Source of the DNA: Halalkaliarchaeum desulfuricum
Lineage (GTDB): Archaea; Halobacteriota; Halobacteria; Halobacteriales; Haloferacaceae
Direction: 5' to 3'
DNA length: 64,000 nucleotides
Assembly: GCF_002952775.1 (NCBI RefSeq)
Contig: NZ_CP025066.1
Location: 2,294,001 to 2,358,000 of the forward strand
The position numbers were made by a program, and so were the translations under genes. This document shows, piece by piece, positions 1-8,746 of this stretch (positions within the stretch are counted from its first letter, which is position 1; each line of letters starts with the position of its first letter). The notes under the pieces are model-generated. The model did no database searches. It was not told where the DNA came from and saw nothing but the letters and a program-made list of their open reading frames with translations.

Positions 1-466
1 GGAGCGCCTCCAGCGCCTCGTCGACCTGACTTTCGACCGTCTCCATTGGATCGACCCGGAAGCCCGCCTCCTCGAGTGCCCGCTCGATCCGTTCGGGCGG
101 GTGGGGTGCATCGTCCATCTGTGGGTTGACGGCGTTGCGGGCGATCGTGTTTATCAGCTGTTTGCGCTTCTGTTCTTGCATCTCGCGGCGCTGTTCGGCG
201 GTGATCTGAATCTCGCCGTCTTTGACGACCTGCGGGATGATTTCCATCGGATCGGTCGTCTCGAAGACGGTTTCGAGATCGTCCTCCGCGGGACGGTCCC
301 CTCGGGAGGCGTCCTCGAAGACGTCATCGGCGGCGATCACGTCCTCGAGATCGCCCTCGAACTCGCCGCGTTTCATCGCAAGCGCCGCGTCCGGATCGAT
401 CAGCACCTCGAAGCGAGCGCCGTGTGATTCCAGTCTGGCAGTCACGGCCTCGTCCAGCGATATCAT
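1..466 (-). CDS. sbds: SBDS-family ribosome assembly factor (3' end outside window)
   Basis: Reading from the ATG at 466 leftward gives [19 protein letters not shown], then the run [16 protein letters not shown] and a glutamine/arginine-rich helix ending in [20 protein letters not shown]. This is the N-terminal FYSH domain and the start of the second domain of the SBDS (Shwachman-Bodian-Diamond) family, which releases the anti-association factor from the large ribosomal subunit in archaea and eukaryotes. About 155 residues are present; family members have about 240, so the C-terminal part lies beyond the left edge. No neighbour on its upstream side shares its strand closely. The family assignment is confident; the rest of the gene cannot be judged. 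Confidence 0.9.
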   Translation of the reverse strand, partial: MISLDEAVTARLESHGARFEVLIDPDAALAMKRGEFEGDLEDVIAADDVFEDASRGDRPAEDDLETVFETTDPMEIIPQVVKDGEIQITAEQRREMQEQKRKQLINTIARNAVNPQMDDAPHPPERIERALEEAGFRVDPMETVESQVDEALEAL

Positions 467-556
467 ATACCGGTGGTTTCGTCCGAGATTATAAAAAGCC
501 CCTTCCCGCGGGACCCGGGTTCGATGGCGAGCCGGAATCAACACCGCATGGGACGG

Positions 557-1678
557 TCACCGCACCGCGTCAGCTGCTTTTTCCATGATGTCGATCGCCT
601 CCCGGAGCGTTTCCTCGTCGGTCGCGTAGGAGATCCTGGCGTATCCGGCGCCGTGGGCTCCGAACGCCTCTCCGGGAACGACGATCACTCCGCGGTCGAG
701 ACACTCCTCGATGAACCCGTCCGGTACGTTCGGCATCGCATAAAAGGCACCCCTGGGAGTCGGACAGTCGATACCCGCCTCGGAAAGCCCCTCGAGCAGA
801 ACGTCCCGTCGACGCTCGAAGGACTCGGACATCTCGTCGACAACGTCCTGTGGCCCCGTCAGTGCAGCCTCTGCGGCGAACTGCGCAGGTGCGGACGCAC
901 ACGCCTGAATGTACTGGTGGACCCGGAGCATCCGCTCGATCCGTCGCTTCGAGGCGGTGACCCAGCCGAGTCGCCAGCCGGTCATCGAGTAGAGCTTCGA
1001 GGCCGCGTTTACCAGCACGACGTTGTCCGACTCGGCATACTGGGCGGGCGAGTAGTGTTCGCCGTCGAATATCGTGTACTCGTACACCTCGTCGGAGAGA
1101 CAGAGGACGTCGTGTTCGTCCGCGATCCTGGCGAACTCTTTTACGTCCGTCTCGCTTGCGACAGCGCCGGTCGGGTTGGCCGGCGAGTTCACGACGAACG
1201 CCGCGGTGTCGTCGGTAATCGCCGCTTCGATTGCTGCCGGATCGATGGTGAGATCCTCCCGGAGCGGGACCGGAACAGGCGTCCCGCCGGCGAGTCGGGT
1301 CAACGCGTCGTAGGAGACGAATCCCGGATCCGGAATCAGGACCTCCTCTCCCGGCTCCACGTGCGCCTCGAGTGCCAAATGCAGCGCCTCGCTGCCGCCT
1401 GCGGTCGCGATCACTCGTTCGGGATCGAGGTCGAGCCCCTGATCGCGCTCGTGTTTCGCGACGATCGCCTCCCGCAGCGGTTCGATCCCCTTGTTCGAGG
1501 TGTACGCGTCGGCTCTCCCCGCTCGAATCGCCTCCACGGCCGCCTCCCTGGCGTGGGGCGGCGTCGGGAAGTCGGGCTGTCCCAGCCCCAGGTTGATCGC
1601 GCCTTCGCCGGCCGCCTCGAACACTTCGCGGATCCCGCTTATCGAGATCTCCTCGACTCGCGTCGAAAACTCGGTCAT
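557..1678 (-). CDS. PLP-dependent class I/II aminotransferase
   Basis: A 373-residue fold-type I aminotransferase. Visible motifs are the N-terminal INLGLGQPDFPTP, the NSPANPTGAV turn, and SKLYSMTGWRLGW, in which the lysine near residue 229 should bind pyridoxal phosphate, followed by an arginine-containing C-terminal domain. The start at 1678 (MTEFSTRVEEIS) fits the usual N-terminus of the family; an in-frame ATG at 1705 is possible and longer forms read through sequence that looks non-coding. The substrate cannot be fixed from sequence: aspartate, aromatic or alanine-type transamination are all compatible. It is divergent from a 59-residue protein at 1813, with an AT-rich promoter-like stretch around 1783-1800 between them. 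Confidence 0.9.
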   Translation of the reverse strand: MTEFSTRVEEISISGIREVFEAAGEGAINLGLGQPDFPTPPHAREAAVEAIRAGRADAYTSNKGIEPLREAIVAKHERDQGLDLDPERVIATAGGSEALHLALEAHVEPGEEVLIPDPGFVSYDALTRLAGGTPVPVPLREDLTIDPAAIEAAITDDTAAFVVNSPANPTGAVASETDVKEFARIADEHDVLCLSDEVYEYTIFDGEHYSPAQYAESDNVVLVNAASKLYSMTGWRLGWVTASKRRIERMLRVHQYIQACASAPAQFAAEAALTGPQDVVDEMSESFERRRDVLLEGLSEAGIDCPTPRGAFYAMPNVPDGFIEECLDRGVIVVPGEAFGAHGAGYARISYATDEETLREAIDIMEKAADAVR

Positions 1679-1812
1679 ACCAGCAAGCGCAACCTCCCCG
1701 GCCATAGTTCTGTCGCGTCGATCGACGGATCGGTGAATTCGGGACGACAAGCTGTACTGGGTCGCGGGAATCGCCGAAACCCCTATTAGTTTAGTCCCAC
1801 CTAATCCTTCGT

Positions 1813-1992
1813 ATGAGGACACGCGACGTCCCCGAAGGGGACGCCACCGACGGATCTGAGGGACGGGAACCGACGGAGACGGCGCCAGAAATCTGTACTG
1901 TCAGAACTGCTCCCGGCCGACTCCTCTTTTCGGAAACGGACAACCCCGACGGGTGGATCGCGACGGATTACACGGTCGATCTCGAGCGTTAG
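1813..1992 (+). CDS. small conserved-type haloarchaeal protein, 59 aa
   Basis: An open frame of 59 codons begins MRTRDVPEGDATDGSEGREP and ends in TDNPDGWIATDYTVDLER. The charged N-terminus followed by a core with CTVRTAPGRLLFSETDNPDG and a GWIATD motif resembles a class of tiny haloarchaeal proteins of unknown function, which I recognise by style rather than by a family name. It starts just beyond a TTAGTTTAG-like AT-rich stretch, shared divergently with the aminotransferase. No membrane segment or metal-binding cluster is visible (one cysteine only). No function is proposed. Confidence 0.65.
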   Translation: MRTRDVPEGDATDGSEGREPTETAPEICTVRTAPGRLLFSETDNPDGWIATDYTVDLER

Positions 1993-2009
1993 CCCCGAGC
2001 GATAGCCGT

Positions 2010-2714
2010 CTAGGCCTCGCCGTACACCGGCACCGCAGCGCCGCTCGTAACCCGGGCGGCGTCCGAACAGAGGAACAAGATCACCTGTGCGACGTCTGAG
2101 GGATCCACCCAGTCGTCGCTGTGGGTCATCATCTCCCGGTTCATCGGCGTGTCCAGAACGCTGGGCATGACTGCGTTCGCGCGAACGACCCCGGTGTTCT
2201 CCTCGGCGATCGTTTCCGTGAGCAGCCGAACGCCAGCCTTCGACGCCCTGTAGATTCCGTCCCCGCTCCCGCCTTCGAGCGACGAGCGTGCCGACACCGA
2301 CACGATCGCTCCCTCCGATTCCTGGAGGTGGGGCAATGCGTGTTTCGAAGCGAGGAACATGGTTTTCAGGTTGACGTCGAACAGGAAGTCGAAAAGCTCG
2401 GTGTCGGTGTCTTCCACCGGGTTACCGCCACGCCAGGTGCCCGCCACGTTACACAGCGCGTCGATCCCGCCGAACTCGGAGGCGATCCCCTGAACAGTCT
2501 CGATGACGATGGTTTCCTCGGTCAGGTCGACCTGGTAGAAGTGGATTCCGTCCGCAAGCTCCAGAAGCGAATCGTCGCTTTCGACGTCCACGACATCGAT
2601 CGCCGCCACGGTCGCCCCTGCCCGTTGAAACGCTTCACAGACTGCGCTGCCCAGCGCACCGCAGGCGCCGGTCACGATCACCACGTCATCCGAAAAATCG
2701 AATTCGGCGTTCAT
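2010..2714 (-). CDS. short-chain dehydrogenase/reductase (SDR)
   Basis: A 234-residue classical SDR. The cofactor-binding glycine motif VIVTGACGALGSAV is at residues 12-25, the NVAG turn (LCNVAGTW) lies near residue 88, the catalytic serine is in IVSVSARSS, and the YxxxK pair is in IYRASKAG. Such enzymes carry out NAD(P)-linked oxidoreduction of alcohols, ketones or sugars; the substrate is not determinable here. The sequence TTTATACG lies about 25 bases before the ATG at 2714, which suggests a leaderless monocistronic transcript. Length is typical of the compact members of the family. Confidence 0.9.
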   Translation of the reverse strand: MNAEFDFSDDVVIVTGACGALGSAVCEAFQRAGATVAAIDVVDVESDDSLLELADGIHFYQVDLTEETIVIETVQGIASEFGGIDALCNVAGTWRGGNPVEDTDTELFDFLFDVNLKTMFLASKHALPHLQESEGAIVSVSARSSLEGGSGDGIYRASKAGVRLLTETIAEENTGVVRANAVMPSVLDTPMNREMMTHSDDWVDPSDVAQVILFLCSDAARVTSGAAVPVYGEA

Positions 2715-2821
2715 AGCGTGTGGTTTGTTCCCAAACGTATAAATCGACCGTCAGTCGATCGCGTCAAATCGACCGTCGACCGGTCGCACACCCCCGACAG
2801 ATCCCTCAGGAGAATCGTCTG

Positions 2822-3802
2822 TTACGTCCACCGATCGAGTCCGGTCTGCGTGAGTCCCTCCTCGAGACGTTCGAACCCGCGGGCTACCTCGTCGGTCGGG
2901 ATTTCCCACTCGTCGGTTACGTACTGTTTCGCGGCAGGGAAGTCGGGGTCGATCGGGTCGTCGAACTCGTATTCGGTCGTGACTGGTGGATCGAAGTACA
3001 GCTGTCGAACCTGCTCTGCGTCGGGGATTTCTGTGCCTCGTGCGTCGAGAACTCCCCACAGATCGCCGTGTTCTTTGATCTCCCGTACGGCGGTTTTCGG
3101 GCCGACGCCGGAGATCCCTTCGTTGAAATCGGTGCCACACAGGATGGCGACGTCGACGAGCTGTTCGAGGGTGAGATCCAGCTCAGCAAGCGTCGTCTCG
3201 AGGTCCATCAGTTCCGGATTGCCGGAGCTCGTCAGTTGTCTGAGCGTGAGGGGTGCCCCGAAAAGCAGCGTGTCGTAGTCCTCGCTCCCGGCGTAATCTA
3301 CGTCGCCGATCCGCGCCATGTACGCACACTGGGCTTCTCCTTCCGCCGGTGCTTCGACGTACGGGACGTCGAGCCGATCGAACAGCCCCCGCGTCGTCTC
3401 CTGGATCACGTCGGTGAGTCGCTGTGTTCGTGCTTCGAGCCGTGCAGCCGCGATCGTGTCGCCCCGATCCCGTGCGTCTTCGAGTTGCTCTTCGGCCGAC
3501 TCCCGTTTTTCTCGGCGGCGCTGTACCTCGTCGCTTTTGAGCTCAGTGACGCCCCCGTCGAAGACGAACACCGGCGTCAGATCGTGCTCGAAGAACTTCG
3601 GAAGCCCCTGCACGATTCCGATCAGGTTGGCAACCTCCTTGCCGTCTCCAGTCGTGTAGACGCGTTCGTCTGTGAACTTCACCGTCGTCGTGAGATACCG
3701 GTACAGCCAGTTGTGGGCGTCGACAGCTACCAGGGTTCCTTCGAGCTCGTCGAACGTCACCTCCCGGATCGACGCGAGCGCTCTGAGATCGGCGTTTCCC
3801 AT
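2822..3802 (-). CDS. fen1: flap endonuclease 1
   Basis: 326 residues starting [20 protein letters not shown]. It has the N-domain catalytic acid ([12 protein letters not shown]), the FVFDGG motif, the I-domain acids ([15 protein letters not shown] and [12 protein letters not shown]) and the helix-hairpin-helix [18 protein letters not shown] typical of archaeal FEN-1. The enzyme removes 5' flaps during Okazaki fragment maturation and base excision repair. The C-terminus QTGLDRWT resembles a PCNA-interacting peptide, with threonine in place of the last aromatic residue. The frame is open for another 144 codons upstream, but that extension is arginine-rich, non-acidic and unlike the family; the start at 3802 matches the canonical N-terminus. 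Confidence 0.96.
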   Translation of the reverse strand: MGNADLRALASIREVTFDELEGTLVAVDAHNWLYRYLTTTVKFTDERVYTTGDGKEVANLIGIVQGLPKFFEHDLTPVFVFDGGVTELKSDEVQRRREKRESAEEQLEDARDRGDTIAAARLEARTQRLTDVIQETTRGLFDRLDVPYVEAPAEGEAQCAYMARIGDVDYAGSEDYDTLLFGAPLTLRQLTSSGNPELMDLETTLAELDLTLEQLVDVAILCGTDFNEGISGVGPKTAVREIKEHGDLWGVLDARGTEIPDAEQVRQLYFDPPVTTEYEFDDPIDPDFPAAKQYVTDEWEIPTDEVARGFERLEEGLTQTGLDRWT

Positions 3803-4503
3803 CGCCTGTTCTTCGGCCGCTGTCTTTTTCAAGCCACCGAGTCGTGACGACCGGACCGGCAGAAATCTTGGTCCGGGAGAGCTCCGGAATCGGGGGAATC
3901 CTGTTTCGAGAGAATGTCTTCCGGATGGATCGAGATCCTGAACGATACGAAACAGTGGCAGGAATCGGTACCGCGGGTCGGGCTGACGGGTCGGGCTCGC
4001 GGTACCGTGGGTGGCTAGTAGTCGGGGTTCGTAACGGTCGGCTGGCTGTACCGCGGCGTCACACGCCTGTCCCGGCTGATGTCGCCGAGACGATCGTTTC
4101 ATCCTCCCGAACGGAACACGACCGCTCGATCGAGCCCATCGTTCGCGCAACGGCTCGTAAAACGCCGAACTCGTCTGACGCCGCGATCGAAACGGGAATC
4201 GGACGTTACATAAAAGCGTCCGTCGAATTATCAACGCAGATATTTCCCGACAAACGAGTTATCGCAACGATCGAGTGATCAGTACGGGTTTCGGTTTTCG
4301 ATCGGGAACCGGGGGCTCATCCCGGAATCGTCCCGGAACTGAGTACGCTGGTTTCGCTGGCGCTACCGTGCCAGACGATCCGTATGGTCGATCCGTCCGC
4401 CCAGGTTTTCCCACTTCCTACAGTCTCATGTTGCCTACAGTCTCATGTTGCCTACAGTCTCATGTTACAGTCTCGTGTTGGATAGTCGCGCTTGCGCCCG
4501 CGC
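3803..4503. other. long non-coding gap with a hairpin
   Basis: No convincing gene is seen in these 700 bases: the open frames have basic, non-halophilic composition. A perfect 9-bp inverted repeat, GGTACCGCG at 3967-3975 and CGCGGTACC at 3998-4006, could form a hairpin with a 22-base loop containing a repeated GGGTCGGGCT. An AT-rich element, TTACATAAAAG, at about 4205-4215 looks promoter-like but has no gene behind it. Together with the pilin-like remnant to the right this looks like decayed sequence. Confidence 0.5.
4417..4480. repeat. 17-bp tandem repeat, about 3.8 copies
   Basis: The unit CCTACAGTCTCATGTTG occurs at 4417-4433 and 4434-4450. It recurs as 4451-4466 without the final G, and a shortened variant ending CTCGTGTTG runs to 4480. 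Copies two and three are nearly identical, so the expansion looks recent. It lies immediately beyond the stop codon of the pilin-like remnant on the opposite strand. Confidence 0.85.
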
Positions 4504-4650
4504 TCACGATGTCGGCGCGAACACCTCTTCCCCGTGGATGGTCTCGGCGCCCTGTATCTCGATCTCGATCCTGTCGGCCCTGATCTCGTCGCCAGCGGCG
4601 TGGGTGATCGTTATGCTGTCACCGTCATCCCAGTCCCCTTCGTAACGTCC
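4504..4650 (-). pseudogene. remnant of an archaeal type IV pilin-like protein
   Basis: Reading leftward, the frame contains RGRYEGDWDDGDSITITH, AAGDEIRADRIEIEIQG and HGEEVFAPTS before a TGA at 4504-4506. The run SITITHAAGDEIRADRIEI resembles the conserved 'VTHxGGDxI' segment of haloarchaeal DUF1628 pilin-like proteins. There is no upstream KxxxSPVVG-type processing site or hydrophobic N-terminus in any frame, and the glycerate kinase promoter and 5' end now occupy that place. The natural C-terminal half is also missing. I read it as an isolated fragment; the family call rests on one short segment. Confidence 0.4.
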
Positions 4651-4723
4651 CCGATCCGGATTTCGCGTTCGTTCGAGTTGATCCGACCATGTAGGTGTGG
4701 CTGTTGGGCCACCGAGTGGGGCG

Positions 4724-4732
4724 CTTTTATCA
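4724..4732 (+). promoter_or_regulatory. TATA box of the glycerate kinase gene
   Basis: CTTTTATCA lies 24-32 bases before the ATG at 4756, the spacing expected for a leaderless haloarchaeal transcript. It supports the start chosen for the kinase over the much longer open frame. Confidence 0.6.
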
Positions 4733-4755
4733 AAGACGAGCACGTCCGCTTCGCC

Positions 4756-6186
4756 ATGTTCGATAATCGGGAGGAACAGGGACGCTCCCCGGCACACGGG
4801 ATCGCTCTCGACTGTCTCGAGGCGGGGATCCGCGCTGCCCATCCCGGGTCGGTCACGGGTTCGGCGGTCTCTCGATCCGGGTCGCAACTGCAGGTCGGTC
4901 CGTCGGCAGTCGACGACACAATCGAGACGATCGATCTCTCGGGCTACGACCGGATTCTCGTTGTCGGCGGAGGGAAGGCCGCGGTCGCGGTCGCAGCGCA
5001 GCTCGAGGAGATTCTCGGCCACCGTCTCTCCGGTGGCGTAATCGTGACCGACCGGGATCACAGGGGGAAAACCGAGGGTTCCGAGGGGACGTTCGATAGT
5101 CCTGGGGGGACATCCGAGGACACGGAACTCGACGGCCACGATCTCCAACGTGTCGAGGTTCGGTACGGCTCTCACCCGGTACCCGACGAGGCAGGCGTCG
5201 CCGGCGCCCGGGAACTTCTCGATCTCGTGACGGCGGCCGACGAGAACACGCTCGTACTCGGGGTAATAACCGGCGGCGGGAGCGCGCTGTTGCCGGCCCC
5301 AGCCGAGGGGGTTACCCTGTCGGATCTCCGGGAGACGACGAACGCGTTGCTCGCAGCGGGGGCGACGATACACGAGATCAACGCCGTTCGAAAACACCTC
5401 TCGGCCGTGAAGGGCGGCCGGCTTGCGGAGGCTGCAACGCCGGCGAGAGTCGTCGGGCTGGTGGTCTCGGACGTCGTCGGCAACGATCTCGACGTCATTG
5501 CCTCCGGGCCGTTCGTCCCCGATCCGACAACATACGCCGACGCCAGCGACGTGCTGGATCGGTACGATCTTGCCGTCCCCGAATCAGTTCGCGGGCGACT
5601 CGAGCGCGGCGCAGCCGGCGAGATTTCCGAAACACCGAAACCCGGAGAGTCGGCGTTCGATCGCGTGACGACCCATGTGCTGGCCGACGGGTACACGGCC
5701 GCAGACGCTGCCAGGAACCGCGCTGAAGTGGAGGGGTACGAAACGATACTGCTCTCCTCGCGGATCCGCGGTGAATCTCGGGAGGCGGCAAAGACGTTCG
5801 TCGCGATCGGCGAGGAGATCGCCGCAACAGGGGACCCGGTTTCTCCGCCGGCAGTCGTCGTCTCCGGTGGCGAAACTACGGTGACGATCACGGGTGACGG
5901 CCGAGGCGGACCGAACCAGGAGTTCGCGCTCGCCGCTGCCGGGGAACTGGCAGACGGTGGCCCAAAATCGATCGTCGTCGCCGCCGCAGACACCGATGGA
6001 TTCGACGGGCCGACCGACGCCGCAGGCGGGATCGTCGATCCGAACGCGATTTCGAGAGCGGCAGTGATGAAAGCCCTCGCAGACAACGATGCTTACGACG
6101 CCCTGAACGAACGGGATCTGCTGTTGAAGACCGGGAAAACCGGAACCAACGTGAACGATCTCCGCGTCCTGGTCGTCGACGAGTGA
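4756..6186 (+). CDS. glycerate 2-kinase (MOFRL family)
   Basis: 476 residues. The N-terminal domain has ILVVGGGKAAVAVAAQLE and VIVTDRDHRG, then GVITGGGSALLPAP and LTDLRETTNALL-like segments typical of the glycerate-kinase (MOFRL) family. The C-terminal MOFRL part has VVSGGETTVTITGDGRGGPNQEFALAAA and ends in KTGTNVNDLRVLVV. These enzymes phosphorylate D-glycerate to 2-phosphoglycerate, used in haloarchaea for glycerate entry from sugar or serine catabolism. The ATG at 4756 (MFDNREEQGRSPAHG) is preferred because a TATA box precedes it at the right distance. It is probably monocistronic; the next gene has its own promoter. Confidence 0.92.
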   Translation: MFDNREEQGRSPAHGIALDCLEAGIRAAHPGSVTGSAVSRSGSQLQVGPSAVDDTIETIDLSGYDRILVVGGGKAAVAVAAQLEEILGHRLSGGVIVTDRDHRGKTEGSEGTFDSPGGTSEDTELDGHDLQRVEVRYGSHPVPDEAGVAGARELLDLVTAADENTLVLGVITGGGSALLPAPAEGVTLSDLRETTNALLAAGATIHEINAVRKHLSAVKGGRLAEAATPARVVGLVVSDVVGNDLDVIASGPFVPDPTTYADASDVLDRYDLAVPESVRGRLERGAAGEISETPKPGESAFDRVTTHVLADGYTAADAARNRAEVEGYETILLSSRIRGESREAAKTFVAIGEEIAATGDPVSPPAVVVSGGETTVTITGDGRGGPNQEFALAAAGELADGGPKSIVVAAADTDGFDGPTDAAGGIVDPNAISRAAVMKALADNDAYDALNERDLLLKTGKTGTNVNDLRVLVVDE

Positions 6187-6260
6187 TCCTCCTGGCGCAC
6201 GCATTCCCCGCCCGGCATCGCATCCCCTTCCCTGTATCCCCTCCGCCTCATCCCGCGGAC

Positions 6261-6270
6261 GGTTTTTAAG
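6261..6270 (+). promoter_or_regulatory. TATA box of the AstE/AspA-family gene
   Basis: GGTTTTTAAG ends 21 bases before the ATG at 6292, which fits a leaderless start. Confidence 0.55.
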
Positions 6271-6291
6271 CAGGGAGGTCGGAGACGTCGT

Positions 6292-7371
6292 ATGGAGATC
6301 GGGACCATCGACATCTCTCCCGGCGAGTTCGACACCGGCTGGCTCGAGGTCACCGGACTGCCGACCGGCGGGACGGAACAGCTCCCAATTGTGGTCGCTC
6401 GAGGGGAGGTCGACGGCCCCACGCTGTGGCTCACCGGGGGGGTCCACGGCGACGAGGCAACCGGCGTCGCCGTCGCACAGGACGCCGTAAACGAGCAACT
6501 CACCGAACCCCTGTGTGGAACGGTGATATGCGTCCCGGTGGTGAATCCGGCCGGATTGCGTCGGAACACCCGAACCTCATACTACGGAGATCACGACCCA
6601 AACCGTTGCTTTCCGGATCCGGAGTCGGAGTCGGAGCGGCCCCCGAACACGCAAGAGCGGATCGACAGATTGCTGTTCGAGGAGATCACCGATTCGGCGG
6701 ACTGGCTGATCGACCTCCACACTGCCCGGATCGACTCGCTGCCGTTTGTCATCAGGGATCGGGTGCTGTATGGTGACCTCCGGAACAGCGACGAGGCTGA
6801 GGAACTGTCCGACCGTGTCGGAACGATCGCGTCTGCGTTTCGCTTTCCGACAGTCAGGGAGTATCCGGCCGCGGAGTACCTCGAGGAGAACCTCCAGCGG
6901 TCTACGGCCGGTGCCGCGCTCAACGGTGCCGGGATCCCGGCAGTAACGGTCGAACTCGGGGGGCACAGCGTCGTCGACGAAGGGATTCGGGTGGCCGGCA
7001 TCGAGGGGATTCACGCTGCGATGGATGCATTCGACATGTTCGACGGTGCGCCACCGACGTCCGTCAACCGATCCTCTGCCGGAGTTAGAGCAGTCTCTCC
7101 ACCGGTCGAGTACGACGTCCGGCGCGCCCTGCATCCGCGGACGGAAACTGCCGGGATCGTTCGCCACCGGGTGGAGTCGGGTGACGTTCTGTCAGCTGGT
7201 GACCCCGTCGCGGATCTCGTCACGCCGACGGGGGAACGGATCGACGTCGTCGAGACGGAGCACGACGGCTACGTGATTTCGCGAAACGAGGGACTGGCGG
7301 TTTTCGAAGGGGATCCCGTCGCGAGCATGGCCGTTCGCGACGATGGGGATCTCGTTGTAGAACGATCGTAA
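6292..7371 (+). CDS. succinylglutamate desuccinylase/aspartoacylase-family zinc hydrolase
   Basis: A 359-residue M14-like zinc amidohydrolase. GGVHGDEATGVAVA supplies the first zinc His and Glu (about residues 50-54), DLHTAR supplies the second zinc His, and VTVELGG carries the likely catalytic glutamate. NPAGLRRNTR and DPNRCFPDP match the substrate-binding arginine loops of the family. The last 90 residues form a lipoyl-like beta domain (GIVRHRVESGDVLSAGDPVAD), also common in this family. It should deacylate an N-acyl amino acid; the exact substrate is unknown. It follows the kinase by about 105 bases and has its own TATA box. Confidence 0.88.
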   Translation: MEIGTIDISPGEFDTGWLEVTGLPTGGTEQLPIVVARGEVDGPTLWLTGGVHGDEATGVAVAQDAVNEQLTEPLCGTVICVPVVNPAGLRRNTRTSYYGDHDPNRCFPDPESESERPPNTQERIDRLLFEEITDSADWLIDLHTARIDSLPFVIRDRVLYGDLRNSDEAEELSDRVGTIASAFRFPTVREYPAAEYLEENLQRSTAGAALNGAGIPAVTVELGGHSVVDEGIRVAGIEGIHAAMDAFDMFDGAPPTSVNRSSAGVRAVSPPVEYDVRRALHPRTETAGIVRHRVESGDVLSAGDPVADLVTPTGERIDVVETEHDGYVISRNEGLAVFEGDPVASMAVRDDGDLVVERS

Positions 7372-7448
7372 AAAGGAGAAGCTGTCCGCCGGAGGGAGCC
7401 CCCACGAAACGAAGCCCTTAATTGATGTACTCTCGTTTGTCGACGTGC

Positions 7449-7519
7449 GGGACCGTGGGGTAGCGGTATCCTCGGCGCATGGGGTGCGTCGGACCTGAGT
7501 TCGAATCTCGGCGGTCCCA
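7449..7519 (+). tRNA. tRNA-Pro (anticodon GGG)
   Basis: A complete cloverleaf: acceptor GGGACCG pairs with CGGTCCC at 7512-7518, with discriminator A at 7519. The anticodon stem GGCGC/GCGTC encloses loop ATGGGGT with anticodon GGG at 7481-7483, and the T stem CTGAG/CTCGG encloses TTCGAAT. The CCA end is not encoded and no intron is seen. Its 3' 23 bases recur 135 bases downstream. Confidence 0.95.
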
Positions 7520-7618
7520 TTATTTTGCTGCGAGCTACTTCGCGAGCAGCAAATGCTGGCAGAGCCGAGATTCGAGCAGACAAGCCGCAGCCCGCACAGC
7601 GACCGACGGGAGCGAGCA

Positions 7619-7654
7619 GGACCGTCTTGGCGAGTTCGAATCTCGGCGGTCCCA
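7619..7654 (+). pseudogene. collapsed tRNA-Pro copy (acceptor and T-arm only)
   Basis: The last 23 bases of tRNA-Pro (7497-7519) are repeated exactly at 7632-7654. The second copy is preceded at 7619-7624 by GGACCG, which pairs with CGGTCC at its 3' side, leaving a mini-structure with acceptor and T arms but no D or anticodon arm. Between the copies are a hairpin (TTGCTGC...GCAGCAA, about 7526-7553) and an inverted fragment of the T arm (GCCGAGATTCGAG at 7564-7576). This pattern fits a scar of integration at the tRNA 3' end followed by deletion of the inserted DNA. A T-run follows at 7660-7664. Confidence 0.7.
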
Positions 7655-7777
7655 CTCGGTTTTTCAGGTTAATCACGCCAGGGAAGTCGTCTATCCGATA
7701 TCGACCACCCGACCGAGGTATTCTCACGAGAGTATATCTGAGACAAGTTTCTTATCTGGCACGGTGGAAATTCCGAC

Positions 7778-8746
7778 ATGGACAGGCGATCCTTTCTGTC
7801 GGCCACAGTCACCGCTGGCTTGGCTTCGACCGCCGGCTGTCTGGGCTACACAGTAGTCCGGGAGGAGCAGTTGGATACCCTCCAGGAGCGTGCAGGGGAA
7901 GCCGAAGAGCTAGAGGTCGTCGTCGCCGACAAGGAGGATCGAATCGAGGAGCTCGAAACCGAACTCGATGCGGTGGAATCACAACTGGAAGAGAAACAAC
8001 GGGAACTCGAAGAGGTCCGGTCGACCCATGCAGAAACAGTGGAGGGCCTGGAGGAACTCGAGAGCGAGATCGACGAGCTACAGCGGACGAAATCGGACCT
8101 CGAAGACCGTCTCGCCACCCTCGAACCGGAAGCGGATATCCCGGACCACGAGATCGAGACGGCGATCGAGGCTGCCCTCGAGCTGCGGAACTCGGTCGTC
8201 CTCATCGTTGCCAATGGCTCGGTCGGAACTGGATTTTACGTTGACGGTCGGGATTACCTGACTGCCGAACACGTAATCGGGGGCGCAACGGAGACCACCT
8301 TCCTGGAGTCCAAATCCGGTGAGACGACAGAATACACCGCACGGCGGGCGGACGACAGAATCGACACACAGGTACTTTCCGCAGAAATGGATCTCGAGGA
8401 CGCTCTCGAGTTCGGGACCATCGACGACGTCTCCCCGGGAGACACGCTGTTCAGCGTCGGCCATCCATACAATGTCGGAGACTGGGTCTGTTCGGTGGGA
8501 ACGTTCGAGGGGGAAGAAGAGGAGACTGATCTGGACGAACTGTACAGGGCCACAGTTCCGGGCCGCCGCGGCACGAGCGGGAGCCCGGTGTTCGATCTCG
8601 ACGGCCGGGTGATCGGGATGGAGGTGGTCGGGTTGACGAGGGACGACCTCTACCATGCGCCCGAGCAACTGTTCACGAACTTCGCTGCCTACGAGCCGGA
8701 TGGCGGGTTTGTCAGTATCGATACGATCGAAGAACGACTCCTGTGA
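7778..8746 (+). CDS. Tat-exported trypsin-like lipoprotein with coiled coil
   Basis: 322 residues. The N-terminus MDRRSFLSATVTAGLAS followed by TAGC is a twin-arginine signal with a lipobox, so the mature protein should be anchored at the outer membrane face through Cys21. Residues 27-125 are a heptad-rich coiled coil (EELEVVVADKEDRIEELETE and similar). The C-terminal part is a chymotrypsin-fold serine protease domain of the HtrA/Do kind without a PDZ domain: GSVGTGFYVDG, the His in LTAEHVIGG, a likely Asp in DRIDTQVLSAE, and the nucleophile in GTSGSPVFDLDGRVIGMEVV. It may process envelope proteins or hold them in a complex through the coiled coil. It stands alone between a tRNA scar and a convergent gene. 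Confidence 0.88.
   Translation: MDRRSFLSATVTAGLASTAGCLGYTVVREEQLDTLQERAGEAEELEVVVADKEDRIEELETELDAVESQLEEKQRELEEVRSTHAETVEGLEELESEIDELQRTKSDLEDRLATLEPEADIPDHEIETAIEAALELRNSVVLIVANGSVGTGFYVDGRDYLTAEHVIGGATETTFLESKSGETTEYTARRADDRIDTQVLSAEMDLEDALEFGTIDDVSPGDTLFSVGHPYNVGDWVCSVGTFEGEEEETDLDELYRATVPGRRGTSGSPVFDLDGRVIGMEVVGLTRDDLYHAPEQLFTNFAAYEPDGGFVSIDTIEERLL

Noticed and set aside
3844-4278. 144-codon frame upstream of FEN-1
   Set aside because: Composition is unlike a halophilic protein and it has no motif; probably chance.
7520-7660. A second functional tRNA-Pro
   Set aside because: D arm and anticodon arm are missing, so it cannot decode.
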